From positions 101,909,123-101,973,122 of the forward strand of contig NW_026947486.1 of the NCBI RefSeq assembly GCF_034190915.1: a DNA stretch of 64,000 nt, written 5' to 3'. This DNA is from Cavia porcellus. Taxonomy: Eukaryota > Chordata > Mammalia > Rodentia > Caviidae. Shown here one piece after another: positions 22,876-34,727 of this stretch. Position 1 is the stretch's first letter. Each line of letters starts with the position of its first letter. A program made the translations under genes and the position numbers. The notes under the pieces are model-generated. The model worked only from the letters and a program-made list of their open reading frames with translations. It did no database searches and had not been told where the DNA came from.

Positions 22876-23339
22876 GTATTTCAGTGTTTCTAAAATATGA
22901 AGAGACCAAATTCAGTAAGTGCATCACTAACTCTGTAACCCCGTATTTATGGGCTAACATGTTAAGTGCAGTTTATATTTAAATGCTTAAATCAAGACAT
23001 TTGCATAGAAGGAAACTATTGTGAAAAACCAATCAAGTAAGAAAAGGAAAAAGGTACATTGTGACATTTTACATTATTGAAAAAACGTTTTGTTTCTAAA
23101 GATGCACATCACAGATGCTTTAGACATATACACATTCAGGATAAATATATAATATGGATATGCTAATTTGCTTCGCTTTAGAAACTATTTTACTATTTGT
23201 TTCTCATAATATTGTGTTCTACATGTTAAAAATATACAAAATTCATTTTTAAAAAGATGCACTTTAAGAAGTAGCTCTTATATATTTTAAAACATAGAGA
23301 TTCTTGCTACCTGTATTAATGGAAGCACTTTCAGTACTT
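22876..23339. other. Unassigned intergenic sequence
   Basis: AT-rich; nothing recognised. Confidence 0.4.
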
Positions 23340-23462
23340 CCCCCAAACTTTTTTTTTGGACAGAGTCTTAAGTAGTTCAAGCTGATGTTGAACTCACGGA
23401 GACCCTCCTGCTTCAGCCTTCTAGGTGCTGGGATTACAGGCGTGCACCACCACCTGTGACCC
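23340..23462 (-). mobile_element. B1 fragment (minus)
   Basis: T-run then 'ggtgctgggattacaggcgt' and 'gcaccaccac': the inverted 5' part of a B1. Confidence 0.85.
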
Positions 23463-23767
23463 AAACTTTTGAATTTCCTTCTTTAATTTGTCTTTCATAG
23501 CCAAACTGATTTCCACTGGACTTGTTAGAATTTATTTGGCACAGTTCTCAAAGTAGACATCTCTGACTTTCGGGTCATCTGTACAGAGATCTTATAACAG
23601 ATATACCTGAAAGTGCATTACTACCTGATTTCTGGTTAGTCTAACTTTGCAGGCACTAGCTATCTCATCAGAGAATCCAATAGGTCATTGCAGATATAAT
23701 CAGTTAAAATGAGGTCATGGTGGAGTTGGGTGAGTCCCTAAACCAATGTGTTTGGTGTCCTTATAAA
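23463..23767. other. Unassigned intergenic sequence
   Basis: Nothing recognised. Confidence 0.4.
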
Positions 23768-23943
23768 AAGAGAAAGCCAAGCGTGCTGGCACATACTTGT
23801 AATCCCAGCACTCAGGAAGCTAAAACAGGAGGAGATCTGTGAGTTTGAGGCCAGCCTAAGCTACATAGTGAGTTCAAGGCCAGCATGAACTACACAGTGA
23901 AACCCTGTGTCAAAAAATCTAAACAAGAAGAGGAAATAGATAG

Positions 23944-23985
<42 letters not shown>
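23768..23985 (+). mobile_element. B1 SINE with (AG)n tail expansion
   Basis: B1 body 'ccaagcgtgctggcacatac' to 'gtgaaaccctgtgtc' with internal duplication. The A-rich tail leads into about 19 AG dinucleotides at 23947-23985. Confidence 0.9.
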
Positions 23986-23988
<3 letters not shown>

Positions 23989-24516
23989 TATCTGTGAAGA
24001 TAAAGACAGAGACTGAGGTGACACATGTTCAAACAAGCCAGGGTCTGGCAATGATTTCTAGCAACCTCCAGAAGCCAGTAGAGCCTTGGGATAGGTTTTG
24101 CCCCCATAGTCTCAAATGGAACTAACCCCACCAGTAATTTGTCAGGCTTTTTGCCTCCAGAACGGCAAAACCATAAATTTCTGTCATCCTTCGCTATGGT
24201 AGCCCTAATGAATTAAGCCAAGTGTGTAGAATTTAAAACACCTTGATTTCACTCCAGACATAAAGGAAGGAATTTAGACTATCAAAATCAATGATCCATA
24301 CATTTCTTTAACAATTGAGACTGTTCCTTCAACCACCCATTTATTAGCTTCAGTGAGTTAAGGTGCACAACCTTTGTTTGCTCCAGGACTCTGCAGCCCT
24401 GGAGCACCATATAACTTTCCAAAACCTCTAACACTGGGAAATATTTCCACACGGAAAGGGCTCCACAGCACTCACCTGCACAGCCCGTGATGACACTGAC
24501 TCAGTATCTGTCTAAA
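23986..24516. other. Unassigned intergenic sequence
   Basis: No gene or clear repeat recognised. Confidence 0.4.
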
Positions 24517-24613
24517 CATTTTGGCCCTGCTGTGCAAAACATCATCCATCTTCATGCAGGTGGGGTCCCAGTTATGTAGGAATCGAATGACCACAATTCG
24601 GTCTTCCTCCTGC
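24517..24613 (-). pseudogene. TXNL4A: TXNL4A-like gene fragment
   Basis: Translating the minus strand gives EEDRIVVIRFLHNWDPTC followed by MKMDDVLHSRA. This closely matches the early thioredoxin-fold segment of TXNL4A (DIM1, the 15-kDa U5 snRNP protein), which has a V/IRFGHDWDPTCMKMDEVL-type motif around its first strand and helix. Similarity covers only about 30 codons. The upstream HNGWQVDQ-type region and everything after the helix are absent, and no splice sites or tail are visible. It is read as a truncated, dead gene copy. The paralogue TXNL4B is a poorer fit because its equivalent motif differs. The overlapping 65-codon frame on the same strand is in another phase. Confidence 0.65.
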
Positions 24614-25424
24614 CCACCCTCCCCGCCACAGAAGTGCCTCCCTTGGTATTATCTTAACTTCTGTTCTGGATTTTGACAGTGGGGTTTGATCACTACCCTT
24701 CAGCTCTTCAAGGATATCACAAATGACAGCATCATCTCGAAACTCGGTTAAATGGCTGACATACAAGACAGGTGGGTTTCATCACTTTCCCAGGGAGATC
24801 ACTGTTTAGGAAAATGTTATGTTAAAAGCAAAAGAGATGAAGTGGACAGAAGGCTCAGACTTGAAAAAGGGAGCTCAGGAAAAGCAGCACAACAAAAATT
24901 CCTCTTTACTTTTTGGATTATCAACATTACAGAAAGAAGGTAAGATTGTACAAGAAATGAACATTCATAGAATCCCTGGGACTCTTTATTTGAATTTTTT
25001 CTCCTTTTGAAGTTAATGAGCTGAGGGCAGTGCAGGCCATCCCACTGAGGAGGGAGAGCTGGTGGCCCTGGCAGGAACAGGTGGCCCCTCTCCACTGACT
25101 GGTGGCCTGGGAGGCCTGGGTGGGTCGGGCTGCACTGTGGGGCAGGCAGCCTGGGGGAGGGGCTGGAAGTGCAGATACCTGTAAAGACTTTTTGTCAGTT
25201 CAGCGTGGAAACAATTGATCATCTTACTCTCATTTCTTCCTAATCTGTGTTGTCAAAGGAGACTGACCAAATGAGCAAGATAGCAGCACAGCAAAGCAGT
25301 ACTCCAGGAGTGAAGGGCGTGTTCCTCAGCTGGTGTCTGCTGGTTCTAGGGGGAAGAAGAGGCAAAGCTCTGCCTCCAAGCAAAGTTTAAAAAGTGCACC
25401 CATGGATCTAAATATTGATGAGAC
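24614..25424. other. Unassigned intergenic sequence
   Basis: A G-rich, GGTGGCC/GGCCTGGG-rich stretch at about 25035-25165 gives open frames by composition only. Confidence 0.4.
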
Positions 25425-25735
25425 CTGGGCACAGTGGCACAGGACTGTAATCCCAGCACCCCGGGACACGGAGGCAGGAGGATCGCTGTGAACTCCAGGC
25501 CAGCTTGGGCAACAAAGTTAGTTCAAATCCAGCATAAACTGTTTAGTAAAACTCTATCTCAAAACAGAAAAAAAGAAGCTGGGCGTGGTGGCTCACGCCT
25601 GTAATCCCAGCACTCGGGAGGCTGAGGCAGGCAGATCTTTACGAGTTTGTTTGAGACCAGCCCGGGCTACAAAGTGAGCTTAAGGCCTGACTGAACTGCA
25701 TAGTGAGACCCTGTCTCAAAAAAAAAAAAAAATAG
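25425..25735 (+). mobile_element. Two B1 SINEs in direct tandem
   Basis: First copy about 25425-25568 (diverged), second about 25577-25735 (closer to consensus, with internal duplication and A tail). The younger copy sits at the A-rich tail of the older one, a usual target for L1-type insertion. Confidence 0.9.
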
Positions 25736-26884
25736 TGACGAGTATCATTGACACAGAGAAAAACAGAATAACTGAAAAAAAGCCAACTGAACAGCAAGCA
25801 GAAATCACAAGATAGCTGCGAAGAGTGAACTGGCTCAGAGAAGAACATGAATGGTTGAAAACAAAAATTAAACTACTGACAAACGAATTCAGTGTACTGA
25901 AAGATTTGTTTCTGGAGCACACACACAACCTTGCAGACAACACACCGCCCATTAACACTAAAAAATACAACAAATTTTGATACTTCAGGATAGGAGACCT
26001 CACCCTTTCTAGATTACACAACTGAGGCTTGAACATTAAAGGTGTGACCACCTACACCACTCAGATGTTTGTGCCTGAATGTCGTCTTTTTCCATTATTC
26101 AAAGATCCATTGAAGGTTATTTTCTAGGATCAACACTGAAGGGTCGATAAGCTCTGTAATTTAAATATCTGTTTTTGTGTGAAGTGGATTTTTGTGGGAA
26201 TGGTAAAACAAAAATGTTTGAAATGTATGGTAAAATACAAAATATATCTTGGACCTTAATATTCTTAATAAATCCTGATTTCCCCAGAATATTTCTTTTT
26301 TTAGGTTGACAAAATAAATGGGAAATTGGCAGGTCATGTAAAAGGTTCTCATTTTTAATAGATATAATTAATTGGATTAGAAAAATTTGAATTTCATATA
26401 TGTTGATCTCATTTGCAATTTTATTCTAAATTACTCTAGGGCTGTGGAAACTAATCGTTTTGTGATTTGGAGCAATTTTTGACATCAGATTAAGTCAAGA
26501 AATTCCATCACATTTCTAAGGCAATATGCAGTTAAGCGGCTTAAAAATAGAAATAGCAAAAAGTAAAAATTACGATTAAGCTTTAGGGATAACATTGGAT
26601 TATTGGATTGGTAGTATTTTATGTCCTTAAAAAAGTTACTTTTGAAAAAAAGAAAGTTACTTTTGTACCAGAATTTTAGTTTCCACAGATTCTAGTAAAC
26701 TAAGTTTTTTGGGAGGTGGGGGAGACGAAACAATTTTGACAGTCAAGTTAGTAACTAAAACGTCTTAGCAGTTTGATGACACATTTGCTGGTCAGAATGC
26801 AGAGCAACAGGAACTCTCATTCAATTGTGGATGGGAATGCAGAGCAGCACTACCACTTTGGAAGACAGTTCTGCAATTTCTTCT
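25736..26884. other. Unassigned intergenic sequence
   Basis: AT-rich. A short old-L1-like piece ('gtcagaatgcagagcaacagg') may lie near 26,790-26,870. No gene. Confidence 0.4.
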
Positions 26885-28345
26885 TTTTATTTTTTTTTAT
26901 TTTCTAGAAAAAAGGTAAAACAAAATTTCATAACAAAATGATAGGACAATAGCAATAGTTAATACATTGCATACCATTAACTTTAAAGTAGTTAATCAGA
27001 GTATAAGACATGGGCATAATAAATGTTCCAATCAATAGTAGCACAAACCTTCTTTTTCTATAAACTAAGAGACCCTAATAATATAACTGACTCACATTTT
27101 TCCCATTTCTCTTCCTTCCTTTTCCCTTTCCCCATCCTAGTTTCCTCTTCTTTTTCAACAATTTCTTCCTATTTCACAATGTCTATTGTGTATTTTGGGC
27201 TTTATTTATTCTTTAAGTTTCTCACACAGGGAAACAAAACAGTGTGTACACATGTGAATCTGATTTATTTCACAAATGAGTATGGTCTCGAGTTGCATCT
27301 AGCTACATATAAAATTCTCAAGTTTATCCTTCTTTATGGCTGAGTAGTACTCCATCATATAAAAAGACCACCTCTATTTTATTCATTCTTCGGTTGATGG
27401 GCATTTGGGTTGTGGATTTAACAATTACACATTCTGCTGCTAGAAACATAGATGCACATCTATCACTGCGGTATGATGTTTTTAATTCTTCTGGGAAGAT
27501 ACCCAGAAGAGGAATAGCTATGTTGAATAGGACTACTACTCCTAGTTTTTTGAGGAATCTTCATACTGATTTCCACAGTGCTTGTAGCAGTCTGCACTTC
27601 TACTGATAGTGGACAAGAGTTCCTTTTTCCCCACATCCCCTCCAGCATCTGTTTTTGCTTGATTTCTTGATAGCCATTCTTTCTGAAGTGAGATGGAATT
27701 TCAGTATTGTTTTAACTTGCCTTTCTTGAATGACTAATGAAGTTGAACATTTTTTCATATATTTAATTTGCCATTTGTATTTTTTCATCTGCGAAGTGTA
27801 TATTCATCTCAGATGCTCATTTTTGGATTGGGTCTTTCAATTTTGGGGGGGTCTACTTTTTAAAAAATTCTTTATATGTTCTAGATAGTTCTCAGTCTTA
27901 GTGAAAATTGACTACATTTTCTTCCAAGTCTGTGGGTTGTTCTTTACTCTGTGGGTGATTTCCTTTCATATACAAATGTTTTTTAATGAGATAAGGTCCC
28001 AGTTCTTGATTCTTTGAAGTGTTTCCTGTGCAGTGTGGGTTTTGCTCATGAACTCTTTGCCTACACCAATGTGTTCAAGATTTCTACCTACTTTCTCTTC
28101 CAGTAGATTGTTTCTGTTTTAATATTCAGATCTTTGATTAGTTTTGACTTTAGTTTAGTACATGGTGATAGATATGGGTCTATTTTTTTCTTTGGCATGC
28201 ACACAGCCAGTTTTTGCAGCACCATTTTTAAAAGAGGCTATATTTCTTCCAGTGAACATGTTTGGTTGCTTTGTCAAAAATAAGATGGTTGAGTGTGTTT
28301 GGAGTTGTGTCTGCATCTTTTAATCTGTTCCACTGATCCTCGGAT
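26885..28345 (-). mobile_element. LINE-1 3' half (minus)
   Basis: Antisense L1 landmarks run in order: 'gttaatacattgcatacca', 'ctgagtagtactccatcat', 'ggttgatgggcatttgggtt', 'tgaggaatcttcatactga', 'tgagatggaatttcagtat', 'gggtctttcaattttgg' and 'tttttgcagcaccattttt'. It runs from the 3' UTR into the C-terminal part of ORF2, with the frame degraded. Confidence 0.9.
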
Positions 28346-28789
28346 CTTGTATTTTTTTTTTAGCAATTTCTTATAAAGTTGAATATAATTTTACTTTATT
28401 ATGCTCTCTTATGCTTTGTGTCTAGGTAGCCCCCCAACCTTCATGTAGTCGTGGAGGCAGCTGATTCTAGTGTTTGTGACTGGTTTGTTGTCTAGCGCTG
28501 GGATTGGTGGTGTGAGTGCTGCACCTGCCCAGGGGTGGAGCCAACATACCCCTGGGAAAAGGAGGGAAGAAGGGGTGTTTTTTTCCTATCATTTGCCGTT
28601 TTTGTTCTTGCTGTTTACGGTTGCCGTGAACGATTACCCTTCAGCCATGCCACCTTGTCTTGGAGTCAGCTGAATATGGACTAAAACTTACAAAAGATCC
28701 TGTAAGATAAATAGACCTTTCCTTCCCTAATTTGGGTGTCAGTTATTTTGTCTCAGCAATGAGAGAAACATAACCAAGACATGCTCCTT
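28346..28789. other. Unassigned intergenic sequence
   Basis: No gene. 28470-28673 has an open frame without recognisable features; part resembles the family B repeat end ('ctaaaacttacaaaag', 'gacctttccttcc'). Confidence 0.35.
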
Positions 28790-29285
28790 GGTATTTACCA
28801 ATTAATTTGAAAAAGTATGTCCACACAGAAATCTACATGTGAATTTTTACAGCAAATTTATAATAACCAGAAAACACTGGAAGCAGCTAAAATGTATTTC
28901 AGTAGTTGAATGGAAAAACTGTGGAAACATGTAAACAATGGCCTATTACTCAGAAGTAAAAATTCATGAGCTATCGAGACACAGAGAGACATTGAGGAAA
29001 TCTGAATACATATTTCTAAGTAAAAAAAGCAAATATGGGCCACAGAGTGTATGATTCCAACTCTGTAACATTCTGCAAAAGGCAACATTATAGAGACAGC
29101 AAAACTGTTACTGGTTAACAGTGGCTCCAGGAAAGAGAGGGAGGGGAAAATAAGTGAAACACAAGGCATTTTTAGGATTGTGCATATACTTTTATGATAA
29201 TGTAATTGTGGGTGCATAACATCACATATTTGATAAAACCCACTGAACTTTAGAAGACAAAAAGTGAACTGTAACAGAAAACTTT
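28790..29285 (+). mobile_element. Ancient L1 3' UTR fragment
   Basis: Shows old L1 blocks: 'acagcaaatttataataacc', 'ggcctattactcagaagtaa' and 'ggttaacagtggctccagg'. Highly diverged. Confidence 0.65.
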
Positions 29286-29334
29286 TAATAAATCACTCAC
29301 AAGATCAGGGGAATTTCAGAATTGAATACAGAAT

Positions 29335-29425
29335 AGGACCACAGGCTAGGACAGGAGGATTGCAGTGACTTCAAAGCCAGCATGAAATGAAACAGTCTCT
29401 CAAAAAACTGAAAAAAAAAAAAAAG
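29335..29425 (+). mobile_element. Partial B1-like SINE
   Basis: 'aggacaggaggattgcagtg' through 'cagtctctcaaaaaa', with an A tail. 5' truncated. Confidence 0.55.
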
Positions 29426-29770
29426 GATGCACAATGTGACCATATAGTCTATTACAAATTTAGGAAACAAACATACTGAAGAGGGAGGAAAAGAAACCTA
29501 AGTAACTTTGGAAAGGTATCAAGTCTAGAAAAGTAAGGACAAATAACCAACCTGTATCATCACTGTGTTCTGCTTGATAGCAATGATTCCCTTAAGTGTG
29601 TGGAGTTAACCAATCCTGAAACCACTTTACACACCTGTGGGAATCAAGACAATTTAAGTAAGTGAATAGCAGAATGTGGAAGTTGAAGTAGGAGTTTACA
29701 AAGCAAAAGAGGTTACAAAAATCTATGGGGTATTGGATTGAACATCAGTATGAAACCTTGTTTCACTAAG
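29426..29770. other. Unassigned intergenic sequence
   Basis: Nothing recognised. Confidence 0.4.
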
Positions 29771-30172
29771 TAGATGTTATAGTTTATATCTGGTGTGCCC
29801 CGAAAACTGCATGCCATCATAGCCATGTGGGGCTTTTGGGAGGTGGCTCATAGGAGTGGATATTTAGCATTGGATTAGCCCACTGATGAGTTTATAGCTA
29901 AATGTGGCTTGGAAGGTGAAGCTTGGTTAGAGGAAATGGGTTACTGTGAATGTGGTCTGGAAGGGTCTGTCTCCTTCCCTCCACTCTCCTCCCCCTCATT
30001 TCCTGACTGTCAGGCCATGACAAAGCTTCTTTTGTCATGCCCCTCAGTCATGCCTGCCTTGGAATCAACAGACTTTGAACTAAAACCACTACAAAATGTG
30101 AGACATAATAGGCCTTTCCTCTTTAGAGTTTTGGTTGTCAGATGGTGTGTCATAGCAATGATTGTAATTTAG
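29771..30172 (+). mobile_element. Medium-reiterated repeat family B, copy 2
   Basis: 'ggggcttttgggaggtggct', 'gaagcttggttagagg' and 'aataggcctttcctc' in order, related to the block at 18120-18425 and in antisense to 22487-22875. The 87-codon frame over it is not supported as a gene. Confidence 0.5.
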
Positions 30173-30869
30173 ATAGTAATTTAGATAGTAGAAACAAAGA
30201 CTACATATAGAAATATCTACATTTATGTGTAAATGTATACACACATGTGCATTAGTATGTATGCATGTTTTGTCACCTCATTTGTTGATAGGACCAAGAA
30301 GCAATGAAATGGCCATAGCAATGACTAAATTCAGTGGCCAGGGCTTGGTTTATAATACTATTCTTAGAGAAAAGGAACCAGGCTTCCTGGAGTAATGGTT
30401 GATTCTAGGACTGGAGAAGAAAATACATATAAGCCTGGAACTTCTTTCAGTGCTAGAAAGTAAGGAAGTGCTAAAATAAATCCACCACAGTAAGAGTATG
30501 TCAGGAGTCCACTGAAATAATTTCCAGTGTTTCAAACTGAACAATGTCAACAGCAGAATAAAGTAGTATTATACGATAACTCAAAGTATAAATATACATG
30601 AACCCAAATTCATATACATAAATGACTGAATTAATTAATAAGCAGGGGAAGAAAAACATATCTCAGAGGTGGAGTATAATTCCTTGCACCCTGTGACAAT
30701 AAATGTATGGTGGCTTCCTTCCAAAAATTATAGTATGGGGGAAAATGTATTTTTATAGTGGAGAACCATAACAAACACTACCTCAGTCAGGTGATTATGG
30801 TTAATATCAGCAGTGCTATAAACACAGGATATGCTAGAAAAATATGGTGAATGTTTAAGTTTTAAAATT
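30173..30869. other. Unassigned intergenic sequence
   Basis: Nothing recognised. Confidence 0.4.
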
Positions 30870-31290
30870 TTACAGTAAGACATTACCATTAATCCCCCTC
30901 AAAAAACTCCCTCTTATTTTGAACACACTTATCCCATCATTCTTGCCACTTTATGAAACAGTTCTGAAGTTCTCTGTCATAAATGTCTTTAGTTGTGCTG
31001 TCTTGACTGCCTTGATATCCTGAATCAATTCAAAATGTTTCGGTTTGGTGCTTATTTTGTGGAACAGCCAAAAGTCACGTGGTGCCAGACCTGGTAAATG
31101 AGAACATGCCCTAGCATTTTTAGGAGACTACTTTTCTTTTGGATGAGATCCAGTAGCAGCAATCACTACTTTTATTACACCTTGTTAAGACACACAAGAG
31201 GACTTCCAGAACTGTTTCAGAAAGGGCCAGGATGCGAGAAATGTGTTTGAAGTGATGGAGAGTATTTCAAGGGAGATGGGTGGCAATGTG
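30870..31290 (-). mobile_element. Mariner transposase C-terminal relic
   Basis: Minus-strand translation from about 31070 gives LAPRDFWLFHK, the mariner DLAPCDFFLFPxLK block that bears a catalytic Asp. KPKHFELIQDIKAVKTAQL then follows. After a one-base frame change comes QNCFIKWQE-stop-WDKCVQNKREFFEGD with a stop at 30889-30891, matching the conserved mariner C-terminus (FxxCFxxWxxRWxKCI...YFEGD). The N-terminal DNA-binding region and terminal inverted repeats were not found. It is an inactive fossil of a Tc1/mariner-class DNA transposon; the subfamily is undetermined. Confidence 0.85.
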
Positions 31291-31523
31291 TCTTTCACTA
31301 AAATAATTTATTTTTTTATTTAGATATACATTATATATTTCCACCTTATCTCGTATGTGCCCTTGATAGGTAATGAGAATGACAGTTTACCTTAGCATTT
31401 TCTCCCCAAAACACACAATTCTAGTTCAATAATGGGGAAAATATTAGAAAAATCCCAGGAGAAGTGCATTCAAAATACTTAAACAGTACTCCTTAATTCT
31501 GTTGAGATCAAGAACAAGAAAAA
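31291..31523. other. Unassigned intergenic sequence
   Basis: Nothing recognised. Confidence 0.4.
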
Positions 31524-31686
31524 TTAGCCAGAGCCAAACATGGTGGCACACGTCTGTAATCCCAGCACTCGGGAGGCTGAGGAAGGAAGTTGCAAGCTCA
31601 AGACCAGCCTGAGCTACAAAGTGAGCTCAAGACCAGCCTGAACTGTATAGCTAGACCGTATCTCAAATAAAAGAAGAAAAGAAAAG
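31524..31686 (+). mobile_element. B1 SINE
   Basis: 'acatggtggcacacgtctg' to 'agaccgtatctcaaa' with both internal 'gaccagcctga' segments, and an A-rich tail. Confidence 0.92.
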
Positions 31687-31689
31687 AAA

Positions 31690-31900
31690 AAAATCAGCCA
31701 GGTATCATGCTGCATGCCCGTAGTCCCCAGAAGCCTGATAGACTGAGACAGGAGGATCATGTATTCAAGCCTAGCTCAGAGAATTTAGGGAAACCCTGTC
31801 TCAAAATTAAAAAGAAAAACCTTTTAAGGGTTGGGAATGTAGCTCAATGTGAAGGCCGTGGGTTCACCCTCCAAAGCAAAAGTAAAATAAAATAATTTAA
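31690..31900 (+). mobile_element. Composite 7SL-tRNA SINE
   Basis: A 7SL-like segment without internal duplication (about 31695-31806, 'ccaggtatcatgctgcatgc' to 'gggaaaccctgtctc') is followed by an A-rich linker. An ID-like segment then starts 'gggttgggaatgtagctcaa' and has box-B-like 'gggttcaccctcc'. Same order as 34168-34340, 34728-35020, 40268-40440 and (inverted) 61155-61340. Confidence 0.65.
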
Positions 31901-32590
31901 AATAAAAAGCAATCTAAGAAAATGTCACAGCCAAGAGAAGCCAAGACATGTGATCATGTGGCACTGCCCACGAGACCCTGGACTATGAACTTGACATTAG
32001 GTATAATCCAAGGAAATCCAAATAAAGTATGAATTTTAATTATTAATAAAGTATTAACACAGCTCATTGATTATATCAAATGTCTTATGCTAAGAAGCTA
32101 ACAATATAGGAAACAGCCTGGGTCCTTGGGAATGCTCTGTATTGTCTTCCTAAGTCTACTGGTAAGTCTAAACAGTTCTAACAAAAACATTTATTTAGAA
32201 AAATGGCACTTAAAACAGAAGAGAGGGACTTTTCAATAGAGACACATTGATCAATGTGATTTATGAACCATAGGTAGGCAATTATAAAAGGTATCCTGGG
32301 GACACATGGAGAACTCTGAATACGAAGTAATATGCAATGGTGCATCGATTTTAATTGGAGAATACTGTATGGCCAAATGGGAGACTGTCTCCTTCACTCT
32401 TACAGAAGAGGCATGCTGACATGTCTAAGGATGCCATGAAGCATTTCGATACATTCTGTAATTTATCTCAAAGTCTAAAGAGAGGAAAAAGCATATTTGG
32501 AGAAAGAAAAGGCAACTAGAAAAATGTAAAGAATGGTGACTCTGAAAGATGAATCTAAATGAAACATTTATCCATACTATTCTTTTTTTT
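31901..32590. other. Unassigned; possibly ancient L1-derived
   Basis: Vague resemblance to old L1 3' sequence near 31,930-32,200; not firm. Confidence 0.3.
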
Positions 32591-32676
32591 TTTTCTTTTT
32601 GGTACCAGGGATTGAACTCACAACCTCACGTTTGCCAGGCAGGGCTTACACCACTGAGCTAAAGCCCCAACATATC
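32584..32676 (-). mobile_element. ID-like SINE (minus)
   Basis: T-run followed by 'ggtaccagggattgaactca' and 'ccactgagctaaagcccc': an inverted tRNA-derived SINE. Confidence 0.88.
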
Positions 32677-32835
32677 ATGCTATTTGCTCACATTTCTGTA
32701 GGTTTGAAGATTTTCAAAATAAAATTTCAGGAAAAATATCAATCTGATTTTAGAGTCGAACAAAATGATCATGCAAACTGATCTGGAAATAATGGAGTAG
32801 CAATACCAAATAAGGAAGTATGTAACATCTAAAAA

Positions 32836-32930
32836 TAATTCATAGCCAGGGGTTTATATCAGCGACACAAGCACCTGCCTGGCAAGTGTGAGGTCATGAG
32901 GTGGATTCCTGGTACCAAAAAAATTAAACA
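32836..32930 (+). mobile_element. ID-like SINE
   Basis: 'aagcacctgcctggcaagtg' then 'ggattcctggtaccaaaaaa'. Diverged but complete in layout. Confidence 0.8.
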
Positions 32931-32939
32931 TAATTAAGA

Positions 32940-34045
32940 GTAACATATTTGGCATCCGACTGCAAAGTCTGAAAACAGATATAAATATGTCTGGAAATTC
33001 AATATAGAAGTGGAAATGGCTTTTTCAATCAATGTGGAAAATCAACAAATGGGATTGCAATAACCAGAGACTTCCTTAGGGGAAAAAAACCACTGAATCC
33101 CATCCTTAATTCCCACCATATATATTTCAAATAAAGATTTAAAGGTTAAAAAATAACCGTGGAAATATTGGGAAAATATGCTTAATTTATTCTGAAATGT
33201 AATGGCCTATTCTCAGCAAGGTAAAAATCTTAGAAGCCCTCAAGACTAATAAATTTAACTACATAAATATAGGAAACTGAGGAAAATATTATAAAATGAC
33301 AGTAGACTGATTTTCTTAGCTTTCAAAAAGGTCACATTAAAAATCATTTACTATAAAACAGAACATGATCATACAGTTCACAGAAAATATCAGTAAACAA
33401 TTAACATAAAAAGTTCCATTTCCATTAAAAAGCATTAGACTTTCATTAAAATGAAAGAAACCATTTATTCATTTTCAAGTGATCAAACTTAAAAATTTAG
33501 CAACCAGCATTGGCAAGAGTCTGGTAAATAATCACATTAGATGTGGGAGTACACAGGGCAAAATTTTCTGGGGGGCAAATTCTGTGGCAGCTACACAACT
33601 GAAGGTGAAAAATAACTTTTGATCCAGCAATTCACTGTAGGAAATAATATTATAGAAATAATCTCATTAAATATACAAGTATGTTCATTGCAATATGACT
33701 TATAAGAATAAAATATTGGGAACAACCAAAAAAACTCATCAATATTTAAACATTTATAACAAACTGGAATACCATAGTCATTAAAAAGAATATTTCTTAG
33801 GAAGAAAATGGTCAGATGGGGAGGGGAACAAGGCAGAGGGGAGGGAGAAAGGAGTGAAGGGAATAGTAAAAACAATGAAAAAAGAAGGAAAACACAGGGA
33901 AACAAAGCTTTTTTGTAAGTGGGGAGGAGTTGGAGGGAGGGTAGGGGAATGGGGAAAAACAAGTTATGTACAGGTACAAATTCTCTCTGATGAATGTGAT
34001 CATGTATATCTAAAATGTACCAATAAAATCTGATTTAAAAAATTT
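32940..34045 (+). mobile_element. Old L1 pieces ending in a younger-type L1 3' end
   Basis: 32,940-33,785 reads as degraded ORF2 tail and 3' UTR ('ccagcaattcactgtagg', 'ttcattgcaatatgact'). 33,800-34,045 carries the purine-rich 3' UTR and 'atgtacaggtacaaattctc' to 'accaataaaatc', the same terminus as 1-920. Whether these are one element or two abutting ones is unclear. Confidence 0.65.
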
Positions 34046-34167
34046 CTGAATATAATGATACAGAATGATCATATAAAACACAAGTAGCAAAAAAAAAGAG
34101 CAAGGTACACAAGAGTATATATGGTCTGTTTCCACTATTGTAAGAAATTTTTAAAGTGCATTATTTG

Positions 34168-34345
34168 CTGCCAGATTTAGTGGCACATGCCTGTACTACC
34201 AGCAATCTGGGAGGCTGAGACAGGAGAACACAAGTTTGAGTCTAGCCTAGACAACTTAGAGACCCTGTCTCAAAATTTTAAAATAAAGGGGGATGTAGCT
34301 CAGTGCCAAGGCCCTTGGTTCAATCCCTAGTAACAAAAAATGCAT
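34168..34345 (+). mobile_element. Composite 7SL-tRNA SINE
   Basis: 7SL part 'gtggcacatgcctgtactac' to 'agagaccctgtctc' (no internal duplication), linker, then the tRNA part 'gggggatgtagctcagtgcc' to 'tggttcaatccctag'. Confidence 0.75.
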
Positions 34346-34727
34346 ACATTATTTTCCGACAAACAAAAATACAAAACACTTGTAGGTGGTTACCTTTGGA
34401 AGTTAAGACTTTGGGTAGGAGGCATGGGGGCAAAAGTTTTAATTTTACATTTTTCTGTACAATATGATCCTTTTGTCACATGCATATATCTACTTTCCCC
34501 TTGTTTTTATAGAACACTTGATTAGGTTATTTTGAGATATTAGGTAAATTTGAATACTGACAGTGTTGTCAAAATACTGTAGGTAAGTGCCTAAGTGCCC
34601 GGCTTTACAAGCTAGAATTTCGCTTTGAATTTTCATTAAGCTTTAGATATGTCCTCAATGCCTTAACAGGCATTTTATTAACAGGCGCTTTGAGTCTAAT
34701 AGGCGCTGCTGCTCCAGGACCCACACT

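Noticed and set aside
24572..24766. 65-codon minus-strand frame overlapping the TXNL4A-like fragment
   Set aside because: It is in a different phase from the recognisable residues and its upstream part matches nothing I know.
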